Below are positions 8,842 to 17,852 of a DNA stretch of 64,000 nt, in pieces. The position numbers and the translations under genes are program-made. The stretch is from Clostridium bowmanii (GTDB taxonomy: Bacteria; Bacillota; Clostridia; Clostridiales; Clostridiaceae): contig NZ_JAHLDL010000005.1 in assembly GCF_018861315.1 (NCBI RefSeq), positions 62,001 to 126,000 of the forward strand, given 5' to 3'. The notes beneath the pieces are model-generated. The model made no database searches and was not told the DNA's origin. It was given only the letters and a program-made list of their open reading frames with translations. Each line of letters opens with the position of its first letter. The stretch's first letter is position 1.

Positions 8842-9468
8842 TTAAATCAGCTTCTCAGGAATAAATTTAGAAGTAATCATCTTTATTAATACAGAATCTA
8901 TTATTAGATGTACGGCACCTGCTGTAAACATAATAAAGTTATTGAGCATAATTATACCTGTCATTTGACCTACCAGTAGAAGAATTACAGGAAGAACAAG
9001 AATGCCGCTTACTTGCTGCGCTTCTTGAAAGGTTTTTTGCTTTGCGGACACCATCACAGTGAAGGTTAAGGATAACAAATTAAATGCAGGTGAAATCCAA
9101 AGTATGATAATGAGCCATTTTATATCTGGAAAAATTAGTCCTCCAAAATGTATGAGGCCGCCTATATTGATTATTATGCCAAAAGCTATAAATGAAAGTA
9201 GAGTTATAATATAGAATGGTATAAAAACACCTAAAATCTTTGCCCTTAGCAGTTGTTCCATGGATATTGGTGTATAAAGTAGTGTTTCCATTGTCTTATG
9301 TTCTTTTTCGCCTACTAAACTACTGGTTCCAATAATTCCTGAACACATTATGGGTATTATAAGAAAGTATGATGGAAACATATAATTTATAGCAATTTTC
9401 ATTACCTGTTTTGAACTTGTTATCTCGTTTAAATATTTTTTAATTAATGCTTTTTCAATTCTATTCAT
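8842..9468 (-). pseudogene. ABC-2 type permease, probably internally deleted
   Basis: A 208-residue membrane protein with about six hydrophobic segments and the motif SLVGEKEHKTMETLLYTPISMEQLL, characteristic of ABC-2 permeases whose central segment carries GEKE(R/H)xTxExLLxTP. The N-terminal charged part (about 20 residues) runs directly into the helix that normally follows a large extracellular loop. The first membrane helix and loop therefore seem to be missing, as they would after an in-frame internal deletion. The adjacent ATPase gene is clearly broken, so the transporter is probably dead. The start has a GGGGGGATT-type ribosome site on the minus strand. Confidence 0.6.
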
Positions 9469-9484
9469 ATTAATCCCCCCATTA

Positions 9485-9938
9485 TTACAATGTTACACCA
9501 CCTACTGTGCCTTTTATATACTTGAAATACAGCTGCTCCAAGGACCAGTTCTGTTGCAGCACCTCATAAACTTCCCCACCGGTTGCTACTATATTATGTA
9601 TAATAGCATTCACATCGGCGTCCCTTGAAATAGATTTACCATATAGATTATTCCCCTCATAAATAAGTCCATATTTCTCAGAAATATTTTTGCCTCTGAT
9701 TTTTAATTGAAGACTTGCATTTTTCTTTGACGCAAGTTCATCAAAAGTACCGAAGCCAAGAACATTACCATTATTTACGAAACCATACAATGTGCAAATA
9801 TCTTCAGCATATTTTAACTGATGAGTGCAAAGAAAGATTGTAACTTCATTTTCTCGTGCAAGTTCTTTTATAAGTGTTTATTGCATTAGTCCTTCCATCA
9901 TAAGATTTTTTTAGATTCGATATATTTATTGCATTCAT
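9485..9938 (-). pseudogene. ABC transporter ATP-binding protein remnant with out-of-frame internal deletion
   Basis: Read on the minus strand, a good ribosome site (GCGAGGTG) and ATG at 9936-9938 start MNAINISNLKKSYDGRTNAIN, the normal beginning of an ABC ATPase. At about 9876 the sequence jumps to the region after Walker B (LARENEVTIFLCTHQLKYAEDI, the H-loop area) in another frame. The Walker A, signature and Walker B parts are therefore gone. The rest (YGFVNNGNVLGFGTFDEL) continues to 9485. It lies 16 bases upstream of the damaged permease. This is a decayed export system, not a functional gene. Confidence 0.75.
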
Positions 9939-10204
9939 TTTTTTCACCTCGCAATTATTAAACGTACAATAGGACAAAAAGTTAGAAAAAATTTGCAATC
10001 TATTTTAGGCTTATAAATTATAGCTGGACTGTTTACATAAAGCTAGGTATATTCCCTATTTATTATTAATGCTAAGTCAGGAATTTTGTGTCAATTAATA
10101 TTCTTAAAAATAAGTTATAAAATATTTATAAATTACATATAAAGATATTAACGAATAAAAAAAGAAATTTTATAATAAGATTTAAATATAAAGGGATGAT
10201 CTTA
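9939..10204. other. Intergenic region without recognised features
   Basis: AT-rich spacer between the divergent ABC ATPase remnant and the AllH remnant. No coding frame, strong hairpin or known riboswitch was recognised. Confidence 0.3.
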
Positions 10205-10472
10205 ATGAAAGGATTATTTATATGCGAGAATCTTCAAAACCTTATTTTAAAAAGAGGAGGATTATGTGGACAAGTTCTTTCTGTTTTTAAAAATGCATGC
10301 AATATTCAGTGAGCTTACTCCAGCAATGGATGATTTTATTAGCGGGCTCATGATGGCATGCATATATATGGGTAATTATTACAAATTAAATCTTAATCAA
10401 ATATACAAATTTAACAGTGAAATAATTGGCTGTGGGCTTCAAAAGATAACTAGAGTTAGTAATAAAATATAG
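10205..10472 (+). pseudogene. AllH-like (DUF2877, YlbF) remnant
   Basis: Two short frames lie upstream of allG. The first, from ATG 10205 behind AAAGGGATG, reads MKGLFICENLQNLILKRG and ends at 10313. The second, from 10266, contains ELTPAMDDFISGLM, a variant of the GLTPSGDDFLxG motif of DUF2877/AllH proteins. These proteins are normally about 280 residues, so most of the gene is absent. AllH works with AllF (FdrA) and AllG in oxamate carbamoyltransferase. I take this as a decayed neighbour of the intact allG. Confidence 0.55.
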
Positions 10473-10486
10473 TGGAGGTGCGTGCA

Positions 10487-11896
10487 ATGCCCGATATAAA
10501 TAAAATATTCAGTGAAAAACTTATTGTTATAAATATGGGACTAGAGTCTTTTAATACTGATTTAAAGACACAGGATGTACAGAGTATGCAGGTTAATTGG
10601 AGGCCACCAAGTGAGGCAAGTAAAAAGCTTTCACTTTTAGAGGGAGACAGTGTAAGTGAAAAAATTGATGTTGCAAACAAGGAGGCAATTGCCAGACTTC
10701 TTGCGGCAGAGCCCATAATTGTTGGTATAGGAACGGCAGGAACACATATACCAGGAATGACTAAAAATACAATACTTCATGCAGGTCCACCCATAGCTTG
10801 GGAACAAATGAGTGAACCACTTAAAGGGGCAATTGTTGGTGGATTAATATATGAAGGATTAGTATTAAATGAGGAAGAAGGAAGAATTCTTGCTTCTTCA
10901 GGGGAGATAATATTTGATTCTTGTCATCATCACTGCACAGTAGGACCTATGGCAGGGGTAGTTACATCTTCAATGCCAGTTTGGATTTTGAAAAATAAGA
11001 CCTTTGGAAATTTTGCATACTGTACTCTCAACGAAGGCTTAGGCAAGGTACTTAGGTTCGGAGCATTTAGCCCAGAAGTCATTGATAGACTTAACTGGAT
11101 GGAAAATATACTTGCACCGGTACTTAAGGAAGCTTTGGAAATAAAGGGAAGTATTGATTTGAAAAGTATAATAGCTCAAAGTCTTCAAATGGGTGATGAG
11201 GGACATAACAGAAATAAGGCAGGAACCTCACTTTTATTTAGGGAACTTGCACCTAGTATTGTTAAAACGAAATATTCTAAAGATGAAAAAGCTGAAGTAT
11301 TGACCTTTATAGATAAAAATGATCATTTTTTCCTAAATGTATCTATGCCAGCATGTAAATGTAGCTTAGATCCGCTAAGTGATATTCCAAATAGTACTGT
11401 GGTTTATGCAATGTCAAGGAACGGTACTAATTTTGGGATAAGGGTAGCTGGCACAGGGGATGAATGGTTTACCGCACCTTGCGCGCTGGTTAAGGGCCTC
11501 TATTTTCCGGGTTTTGAGGAGAAGGATGCTAATCCAGACATTGGAGATAGCTGTATAACTGAAACAGCAGGAATAGGTGGCTTTGCTATGGCAACGGCCC
11601 CGGCAATTGTTCAATTCGTAGGGGGAACACCTAAGGATGCTATAAATTATACAACAAGTATGTACGAGATAACTTGTACTGAAAATAATTCATTTAAAAT
11701 TCCAAATATAAATTTTAGGGGAACTCCAACTGGGATTGATATTAGAAAAGTTATTGAAATAGGAATTTTACCTGTAATAAATACTGGAATCGCATGTAAT
11801 AGAGCTGGTATTGGCCAAGTAGGGGCAGGTATAGTTCGCCCACCAATGAAGTGTTTTGAAGATGCACTTACTTCTTTTCTTACTAAAATAATTTAA
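10487..11896 (+). CDS. allG: AllG-like (YlbE, DUF1116) oxamate carbamoyltransferase subunit
   Basis: A 469-residue DUF1116 protein. Diagnostic stretches are PIIVGIGTAGTHIPGM near residue 80, SCHHHCTVGPMAGV near residue 145, GDEGHNRNKAGT, and TGIACNRAGIGQVGAG near the end. The family (YlbE/FdrB-like, renamed AllG) is a subunit of the oxamate carbamoyltransferase that works late in anaerobic allantoin breakdown, giving carbamoyl phosphate and oxamate. The ATG at 10487 follows GGAGGTG. The usual partners are missing or broken: AllH is a remnant just upstream and no AllF is in the window. AllG may therefore be an orphan, or its partners lie elsewhere. Confidence 0.85.
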   Translation: MPDINKIFSEKLIVINMGLESFNTDLKTQDVQSMQVNWRPPSEASKKLSLLEGDSVSEKIDVANKEAIARLLAAEPIIVGIGTAGTHIPGMTKNTILHAGPPIAWEQMSEPLKGAIVGGLIYEGLVLNEEEGRILASSGEIIFDSCHHHCTVGPMAGVVTSSMPVWILKNKTFGNFAYCTLNEGLGKVLRFGAFSPEVIDRLNWMENILAPVLKEALEIKGSIDLKSIIAQSLQMGDEGHNRNKAGTSLLFRELAPSIVKTKYSKDEKAEVLTFIDKNDHFFLNVSMPACKCSLDPLSDIPNSTVVYAMSRNGTNFGIRVAGTGDEWFTAPCALVKGLYFPGFEEKDANPDIGDSCITETAGIGGFAMATAPAIVQFVGGTPKDAINYTTSMYEITCTENNSFKIPNINFRGTPTGIDIRKVIEIGILPVINTGIACNRAGIGQVGAGIVRPPMKCFEDALTSFLTKII

Positions 11897-11920
11897 CTTA
11901 ATATAAATGGAGGTTTTATA

Positions 11921-12223
11921 ATGAATATTATTGATGCTTTTAAAAATGTGAAAATGTACGATTTAACTCAAAAAATTTCTCATTTAACACCAGCATGGCC
12001 AACCTATGAACCACTGGAAATTAAGTTCTTTAAAAGACTATCATCCAATGGTGCAAATGGCCAGGTGCTAACTCATTCAAATCATGTTGGTACTCATCTT
12101 GATGGTTCACTACATTTTTGTACACATGGACGTGATATAGCAAGTATTCCATTAGAAGAACTTGTGGCACCTGGAGTTGTTGTTGATTTATCGAATTTAT
12201 TATTAACTGTCTCCATAATATAA
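11921..12223 (+). pseudogene. Cyclase-family (kynurenine formamidase-like) hydrolase, 3' truncated
   Basis: The first 90 or so residues match the metal-dependent cyclase/isatin-hydrolase family: YDLTQKIS near the start, WPTYEPLE, and the metal motif HSNHVGTHLDGSLHF (family form HxGTHxDxPxH). Members usually have 200-260 residues. This one ends at residue 100, just after GVVVDLSN, where the sequence enters an AT-rich tandem repeat. The ribosome site GGAGG is intact. Probably a broken gene, perhaps once part of the allantoin/purine pathway. Confidence 0.7.
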
Positions 12224-12250
12224 AACATAATATAAAACATAATATAAAAT
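12217..12250. repeat. 12-bp tandem repeat at the break of the cyclase gene
   Basis: AATATAAAACAT occurs twice in tandem (12217-12228, 12229-12240), followed by a partial third copy. The stop codon of the truncated cyclase lies inside the first unit. Confidence 0.75.
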
Positions 12251-12407
12251 AATTATAATTATAGAACACAAAAATAATGAAAAAATTAAAAATAATGTTG
12301 AAATCTTATAATAGTTAACCATATTTAGTAAAATACGCACATATATATTAATTAGGCAGCTTATTAAATTAGACTGGTTACATACTAATATATAAGGAGA
12401 ATATTAT

Positions 12408-13676
12408 ATGGTTAATAACCCTAATAATACCAACGTGGAAAGAAAGGTAAAGTTTCTAAAAACCTCTAGAAAAACTATTTTAGCCATTCAACATTTAATT
12501 GCAATGTTTGGAGCTACAGTTTTGGTTCCTATACTAACAGGTCTGGATCCATCAGTGGCATTAATTGCGGCAGGAGTAGGTACTCTTATATTCCATTTAT
12601 GTACGAAGGGAAAGGTACCAGTATTTTTAGGATCCTCATTTGCATTTATACCAGTAATAATTACAGTAAAGGGAATGTTTAATGGAGATCTTACTTATGC
12701 TCAGGGAGGTATAGTTGTAGCTGGTTTTATTTATGTAATAGTATCTATAATCATTAAAAAAATTGGTGTTGAAAAAATTAAAAATGTATTACCACCACAG
12801 GTTGTAGGCCCAATGATAATATTAATAGGACTTAATTTAATTCCAGTGGCAATTGATATGGCTAAAGTTAAAATATGGGTTGCAGTTATAACTTTAGGAA
12901 CAGCACTACTGATAACCTTAAAAGGTAAGGGGTTTTTCAAACAAATTGCAATACTGTCTGGTGTTATTGTAGGATACTTAGTGTGTCTTGCCATAGGTTT
13001 TGTTGATACTTCAATAATAAGTAAAGCTGCTATAGTTGCTATACCTAACTTTACTTTCCCTAAATTTGATATGGGTGCTATTTTGATCATTACCCCAGTG
13101 GTTTTGGCTGTTTTCATGGAACATGTTGGTGATATAACAACTAACGGTCAGGTAGTAGGGAAAGACTTTATTAAGGACCCAGGCTTAAATCGTACACTAC
13201 TGGGAGATGGATTAGCTACATTGGTTGCTGGATTTATAGGTGGACCGGCTAATACTACTTATAGTGAAAATACGGGAGTTTTAGCGCTTACAAAAAATTA
13301 TGATCCATCGATTTTAAGACTTACTGCTATATTTGCGATTATTCTTGGTTTTGTTGCAAAAGTTGGTGGCTTCCTAATGTCAATTCCAGTACCAGTAATG
13401 GGTGGAATAAGTTTAATGCTTTTTACTATGATTGCTCTTATAGGTGTTAAAAATATGAAAACTAATATTAAAGTATATGATGCTGGAATTATTACAGTAA
13501 TAGCTGCTATGTTAATTATAGGCCTTGGAACAACTTATTTACAAAAATATACAGGAATTAATATTGGAATACCTATAAATGAAAACGTTACGATTTCAGG
13601 ACTTAGTCTTGCTGCAATAGTTGGAATTGTATTAAATGCATTATTAAATAGGAAAAAACCATTAAAAAATAATTAA
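12408..13676 (+). CDS. NCS2-family uracil/xanthine permease
   Basis: A 422-residue polytopic membrane protein of the NCS2 (UraA/XanP) nucleobase transporter family, with about 14 hydrophobic segments. Family landmarks are VPVFLGSSFAFIPVI, FMEHVGDITTNGQVV (the substrate-site Glu region) and GGPANTTYSENTGVLALT. The last is closest to UraA-type uracil carriers, but purine carriers share it. The start follows AAGGAG. It stands between the purine catabolic genes and a molybdenum hydroxylase operon, so uptake of xanthine or another oxidisable base is plausible. A hairpin terminator follows. No purine riboswitch is visible upstream. Confidence 0.85.
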   Translation: MVNNPNNTNVERKVKFLKTSRKTILAIQHLIAMFGATVLVPILTGLDPSVALIAAGVGTLIFHLCTKGKVPVFLGSSFAFIPVIITVKGMFNGDLTYAQGGIVVAGFIYVIVSIIIKKIGVEKIKNVLPPQVVGPMIILIGLNLIPVAIDMAKVKIWVAVITLGTALLITLKGKGFFKQIAILSGVIVGYLVCLAIGFVDTSIISKAAIVAIPNFTFPKFDMGAILIITPVVLAVFMEHVGDITTNGQVVGKDFIKDPGLNRTLLGDGLATLVAGFIGGPANTTYSENTGVLALTKNYDPSILRLTAIFAIILGFVAKVGGFLMSIPVPVMGGISLMLFTMIALIGVKNMKTNIKVYDAGIITVIAAMLIIGLGTTYLQKYTGINIGIPINENVTISGLSLAAIVGIVLNALLNRKKPLKNN

Positions 13677-13712
13677 GACTATTATATATATTGTTCAATA
13701 ATAAAATTTATC

Positions 13713-13746
13713 ATCCCTCGGACAATAGTTCGGGGGGGATTTTAAT
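13713..13746 (+). terminator. Terminator after the NCS2 permease
   Basis: ATCCCTCGGAC and GTTCGGGGGGAT pair with some wobble, followed by TTTTAATTT. Confidence 0.6.
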
Positions 13747-13827
13747 TTAAAGGGTCAACTTATGAATCTAATATAAATATTATAAATTAATGTACGGCTT
13801 TTAGTCAGTACAATAAGGAGGTCAATA

Positions 13828-14688
13828 GTGTTAAGCAAGTTTGATTATGTAAAATCGCAAATGTTGACAGAAGCTCTTAATTATCTTCAGCAAAATGAGG
13901 GCACTAGAATCTTGGCTGGTGGCACAGATTTAATGATCATTCTTAGACATAATTTAGAAACACCCCAGCATATTCTTGATATTAAAGGCATACCTGAGAC
14001 AAATCGTTTAGACTATAAAAGCACAGTGGGGCTATTTATTGGAGCCTGCGTTACTGTTAATCAAGTTGCAGAATCAAAGCCTATTATTGAAAAGTATCCA
14101 GCATTGGTACAAGCAGCAAATTGTCTTGCTTCTTACCAGCTACGAAACCGTGCTACACTTGTGGGGAATATTTGCAATGCATCACCTGGAGCAGATCTTG
14201 CAGGTCCCCTTATGGTATATGATGCAGTGGTTCATATTGCAAGTGCAGAAGGTACTAGAACGATACCAATCAATTCATTTTTTACAGGTGTGAAGAAGAC
14301 AGTGCTTAAGAAAAATGAACTTGTTATTGGAGTTTCTCTTCCAGATGTTTTAGAAGGTGATACCAGCATATTTTTGAAACAAGGAAGGATAAAGGGGCAT
14401 GACCTTGCTATAGTGGGTGTGACTGCTAGGCTGACAGATGATAAAAAAATAAGATTAGCTATCACTGCTGTGGCAGCAACACCAATTAGGATAGTAAAGC
14501 TTGAAGAAGAGCTGAGTGGGCAACCACTAAATACTGAACTTGCAATTATGGCTGGTAAAGAAGTAAGGAATATCATAAAGCCAATTTCTGATGTGAGATC
14601 ATCTTCTGAATATCGTCTTCATGTATGTGGAGTTCTTGTAAAACGTGCTCTACTACATTTAGCGGCAACAGTAATGGGAGGTAAATAG
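13828..14688 (+). CDS. Molybdenum hydroxylase FAD-binding subunit
   Basis: A 286-residue FAD-binding subunit that passes electrons from the iron-sulfur centres to the final acceptor. The FAD-site loops are visible as ILAGGTDLM near residue 30 and RNRATLVGNICNASPGADLAG near residues 107-127. A GTG start at 13828 is supported by AAGGAGGT nine bases upstream. The next gene begins one base after the stop, and a large Mo subunit follows, so the three form one operon for a heterotrimeric xanthine-dehydrogenase-type enzyme. The exact substrate (xanthine, hypoxanthine, nicotinate or another heterocycle) is not readable from sequence. Confidence 0.9.
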   Translation: MLSKFDYVKSQMLTEALNYLQQNEGTRILAGGTDLMIILRHNLETPQHILDIKGIPETNRLDYKSTVGLFIGACVTVNQVAESKPIIEKYPALVQAANCLASYQLRNRATLVGNICNASPGADLAGPLMVYDAVVHIASAEGTRTIPINSFFTGVKKTVLKKNELVIGVSLPDVLEGDTSIFLKQGRIKGHDLAIVGVTARLTDDKKIRLAITAVAATPIRIVKLEEELSGQPLNTELAIMAGKEVRNIIKPISDVRSSSEYRLHVCGVLVKRALLHLAATVMGGK

Positions 14689-14689
14689 A

Positions 14690-15232
14690 ATGTGCGAAAA
14701 ACATAATAATAGTGAAAACTGCTTTACTCATTTTGATTCTGGGCTTCCAAAGGTTAGGCTTAACTGCACTGTTAATGGAGAAAGTGTTTGTACTTATATT
14801 GATCCAACTATGACTCTTCTTAATTTTTTACGTAATGAGTTAAAGCTTTTCGGTTCAAAGGAAGGCTGTGGCGAAGGTGAATGTGGAGCTTGCACAATAA
14901 TAATGAATGGTTATGCTATAAATTCATGTATCGTCCTAGCATTAGAAGCTATGGATGCTAACATCATAACTGTAGAAGGGCTTAATAAAAACGGAAAATT
15001 ATCAATACTTCAAAGGGAGTTCATAACCTACGATGCCCTCCAATGTGGCTTTTGCACTCCAGGAATGCTAATGTCTGCGCGTGCGCTTTTAGACAGAAAT
15101 CCCAATCCTAATGAGAAGGAAATAAAAGAAGCAATTGCAGGTAATTTTTGTCGCTGCACAGGTTATTTTCCAATTATTAAGGCAATTACATCAGCAGCTA
15201 AGCTTGAAAGGGAGGAAATGCTGAATGAGTGA
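14690..15232 (+). CDS. Molybdenum hydroxylase [2Fe-2S] subunit
   Basis: A 180-residue iron-sulfur subunit. The N-terminal plant-type cluster ligands are in CGEGECGACT near residues 63-72. The second cluster ligands are in QCGFCTPGM near residue 120 and CRCTGY near residue 155. An N-terminal extension of about 20 residues precedes the usual start (VRLNCTVNGE). It overlaps the large subunit by eight bases, so the two are translationally coupled. It carries electrons between the Mo centre and FAD in the cytoplasm. Confidence 0.93.
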   Translation: MCEKHNNSENCFTHFDSGLPKVRLNCTVNGESVCTYIDPTMTLLNFLRNELKLFGSKEGCGEGECGACTIIMNGYAINSCIVLALEAMDANIITVEGLNKNGKLSILQREFITYDALQCGFCTPGMLMSARALLDRNPNPNEKEIKEAIAGNFCRCTGYFPIIKAITSAAKLEREEMLNE

Positions 15233-17585
15233 TAAAGAGTATCGCCATATTGGAAAAACTTCTGACAGAGCTGAAGCACTGGAAAAAGTAACAGGTCAAG
15301 CAAATTATGCGGCAGACCTGGAATTTCCAGGAATGTTGTATGCGAAGTGTATTTATTCTCCTTTTGCAAGAGCAGAAATTGTATCTATAGATGTAAGTGA
15401 AGCTAAAGTAATACCTGGGGTTAAAGCTGTACTTGTAGGTGATGATATACCATATCTTGTGGGACTTTATATGGTTGATAAGCGAATATTGGCAAGAGGT
15501 ACGGTTAGATACCAGGGAGAGCCCGTTGTTGCAGTAGCCGCAGTAGATGAAAAGACTGCTGAATTTGCAATAACAAAAGTTAAAATTAAATATAAACAGT
15601 TATCTAGTATACAAACTGTTGATGAAGCACTAGAAGGTAAAATACTCGTTCATGATGATATAAACGAACTTGAATATGTTAAAGGTGTTTTCTTCCCACA
15701 AAAGGACTCCAACATTGCAAGTTGGAATAAGACCATAAAGGGTAATATTAAAAAGGGATTCGAGGAAGCTGACCTTATTGTTGAAAACGAACTTACTTTG
15801 CCAGCAGTTGCTCACGTACCAATGGAAACTCATGCTTCCATAGCCCAAGCTGACATCTATACAAATAAGGTTAAAATATGGACCTCTACTCAATCTCCCT
15901 TCGGAGTACGTAAACTACTGGCCAAAGCTCTTAATATATCCACATCTGATGTACAGGTAATAGTACCTTATGTGGGTGGAGGATTTGGAGGCAAGGCAGG
16001 AATACACCTTGAACCACTGGTAACAGTTCTCTCACGTGCTTGCAAAGGAAGGCCTGTGAAGTTAACTGCAACCAGGGAAGAGGAATTCAATCAACTTCCG
16101 ACAAGGGCTGGTATGCGTGGGCGTGTTAAGACCGGCGTAAAAAAAGACGGTACCATTACTGCAGTCGAAATTTATTACGATTGGGACAGTGGAGCTTATG
16201 CTGATTATGGTGTAAATGTTGGAAAGTCAGCAACTTATTCCGGTGCAGGACCCTACGAAATACCTAATATTGAGCTTCACTCTCGAACACTTTATACAAA
16301 CAAAGTGTTTAGCACTGCTTATAGAGGCTTTGGGCATCTTGAAACACACTGGGTTATGGAGCGCCAGATGGATATGGTGGCACAGAAACTTGGAATGGAT
16401 CCTTATGAATTCCGTATGAAAAATATATTAAGGCCTGGTTGTCACACAATAAGTGGTGAGCTTATAAATGAAAATTCAGGAAGGCCAGATGAATGTCTAG
16501 AGGCTGTGGCAAAGGAAATAGGTTGGACGGGATACCGCTCAGATGAGCAGCGCAAGGAAAACGTAGGTACTGGAAAGCTCCGTGGAAAGGGACTTGCTTG
16601 CCTTCAGAAAGCTCCAGCTATGCCGCCACATACTTCTACCTCTGCAATCATGCAGATGGATGATGATGGCAATATACGCATTATGATTGGGGCTATAGAT
16701 ATTGGTCAGGGAGCAAATACAATAATGGCTCAAATTGCAGCAGAAGTACTTGATATGCCAATAGAAAAAGTAAAAGTAATATGCGAAAACGATACAAGTC
16801 GTCATCCTTATGACTGGTCTACTGTTGCTTCAAAATATACTTTTATGGGTGGAAATGCAGTAAAGAGATGTGCAGAAAATATGTTAAGTCAAATGAAGGA
16901 AATGGCCGCTCAAGCACTCCGAACTTCAGTTGAAGACTTGGCACATGGAGATGAATATATTTTCCGTATTCATCATAAGGATAGAAAAATAAAGTATAAG
17001 GATCTTGCTCTTGGTTATGCCTATGGTAATGGAAATGGCATCGGTGGACCTCTTATAGCAAAGGGTACCTATATGGCTGATGGACTTACTTTTCTAGACC
17101 CGGAAACAGGACAGGGATTACCAGCTCTTGATTGGACTTTTGGAGCTCATGGAGTAGAACTTGAGGTTGATGTTGAAACAGGAGACATTCAAATTATTAA
17201 AATAGTCTCTGCTTTTGATATAGGGCAGGCAATCAACAGGAAACTTGTAGAAGGACAAATTATGGGTGGAGTACTTCAGGGGATAGGCTCTGCAATAATT
17301 GAAGGGTATAAGTTTACTCCAGAGGGAAGACTTATGAATCCATCCTTTACAGACAATAAAATACCTACTGCAAAGGATATCCCAATAGAGATTATTCCTA
17401 TATTAATTGAAAATCCTCAACCGGATGGGCCTTTTGGTGCCAGAGGGGTTGGTGAACACCCTATGATTTCTGTGCCATCTGTTATTGGAAATGCACTTTA
17501 TGATGCATTAGGCATTAATTTTTATAAGTTACCACTCTCTCCTGAAAATGTTGCACTTGCCATTGTAAAGCTATTGGAAAAGTAA
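15225..17585 (+). CDS. Molybdenum hydroxylase large (Mo-cofactor) subunit
   Basis: A 786-residue catalytic subunit of xanthine-dehydrogenase type. It begins with the common RAEALEKVTGQANYAADLEFPG segment, then has VGGGFGGKAG (Mo-cofactor loop) near residue 248, TAYRGFG near residue 365, GAIDIGQGANT near 487, and PFGARGVGEHP with the conserved catalytic Glu near residue 745. Length is normal for a stand-alone large subunit. It is the third gene of a compact operon (FAD, Fe-S, Mo). No selenium-specific accessory gene accompanies this operon, so it may be a standard sulfido-Mo enzyme or may share the maturation set near the window's start. Confidence 0.92.
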   Translation: MSDKEYRHIGKTSDRAEALEKVTGQANYAADLEFPGMLYAKCIYSPFARAEIVSIDVSEAKVIPGVKAVLVGDDIPYLVGLYMVDKRILARGTVRYQGEPVVAVAAVDEKTAEFAITKVKIKYKQLSSIQTVDEALEGKILVHDDINELEYVKGVFFPQKDSNIASWNKTIKGNIKKGFEEADLIVENELTLPAVAHVPMETHASIAQADIYTNKVKIWTSTQSPFGVRKLLAKALNISTSDVQVIVPYVGGGFGGKAGIHLEPLVTVLSRACKGRPVKLTATREEEFNQLPTRAGMRGRVKTGVKKDGTITAVEIYYDWDSGAYADYGVNVGKSATYSGAGPYEIPNIELHSRTLYTNKVFSTAYRGFGHLETHWVMERQMDMVAQKLGMDPYEFRMKNILRPGCHTISGELINENSGRPDECLEAVAKEIGWTGYRSDEQRKENVGTGKLRGKGLACLQKAPAMPPHTSTSAIMQMDDDGNIRIMIGAIDIGQGANTIMAQIAAEVLDMPIEKVKVICENDTSRHPYDWSTVASKYTFMGGNAVKRCAENMLSQMKEMAAQALRTSVEDLAHGDEYIFRIHHKDRKIKYKDLALGYAYGNGNGIGGPLIAKGTYMADGLTFLDPETGQGLPALDWTFGAHGVELEVDVETGDIQIIKIVSAFDIGQAINRKLVEGQIMGGVLQGIGSAIIEGYKFTPEGRLMNPSFTDNKIPTAKDIPIEIIPILIENPQPDGPFGARGVGEHPMISVPSVIGNALYDALGINFYKLPLSPENVALAIVKLLEK

Positions 17586-17611
17586 TATTAGAGTTGGAAT
17601 TTTAAAACATG

Positions 17612-17680
17612 GTGTCAGGCATATTCCCTAACTTTAGCATTTTTAAATGCATTAGTTGCAGGTATATACCTGGCACTTTT
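17612..17680 (+). terminator. Inverted repeat with T-tract after the molybdenum hydroxylase operon
   Basis: GTGTCAGGCATATTCC pairs imperfectly with GGTATATACCTGGCAC over about 32 positions, followed by TTTT. A second perfect hairpin (TAATAAGCC/GGCTTATTA, 17706-17728) lies just downstream. Together they fill most of the 268-bp spacer. Confidence 0.5.
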
Positions 17681-17852
17681 ATGTGGAGTTGTGATCGATA
17701 TGCGGTAATAAGCCCATAAGGCTTATTAAGAAGAAAAGCTAACATGGAAAGGATAAATATGGTAATAAATATTATGCAATTAATGAATATGTACATGATA
17801 TAATAATAGTGTTACAGAAGCAATTTTTTTAGCTTCTAGAAGGGGGAAGGCC

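Noticed and set aside
10456-10716. Minus-strand frame opposite the start of allG
   Set aside because: It is the shadow of a clearly recognised gene on the other strand and has no start signals.
12030-12269. 79-residue minus-strand frame across the end of the cyclase fragment
   Set aside because: It is antisense to a recognisable metal-binding motif of the cyclase family and is of low complexity.
12224-12407. Possible purine riboswitch upstream of the NCS2 permease
   Set aside because: The AT-rich leader shows none of the conserved junction or loop sequences of the purine aptamer and no clear three-way junction.
17671-17690. TGGCAC resembling a -24 element
   Set aside because: No TTGC at the required distance; the bases belong to an inverted repeat with a T-tract.
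17602-17796. 64-residue minus-strand frame with a hydrophobic start
   Set aside because: It has no ribosome site, overlaps the inverted repeats after the molybdenum hydroxylase operon, and resembles no family.
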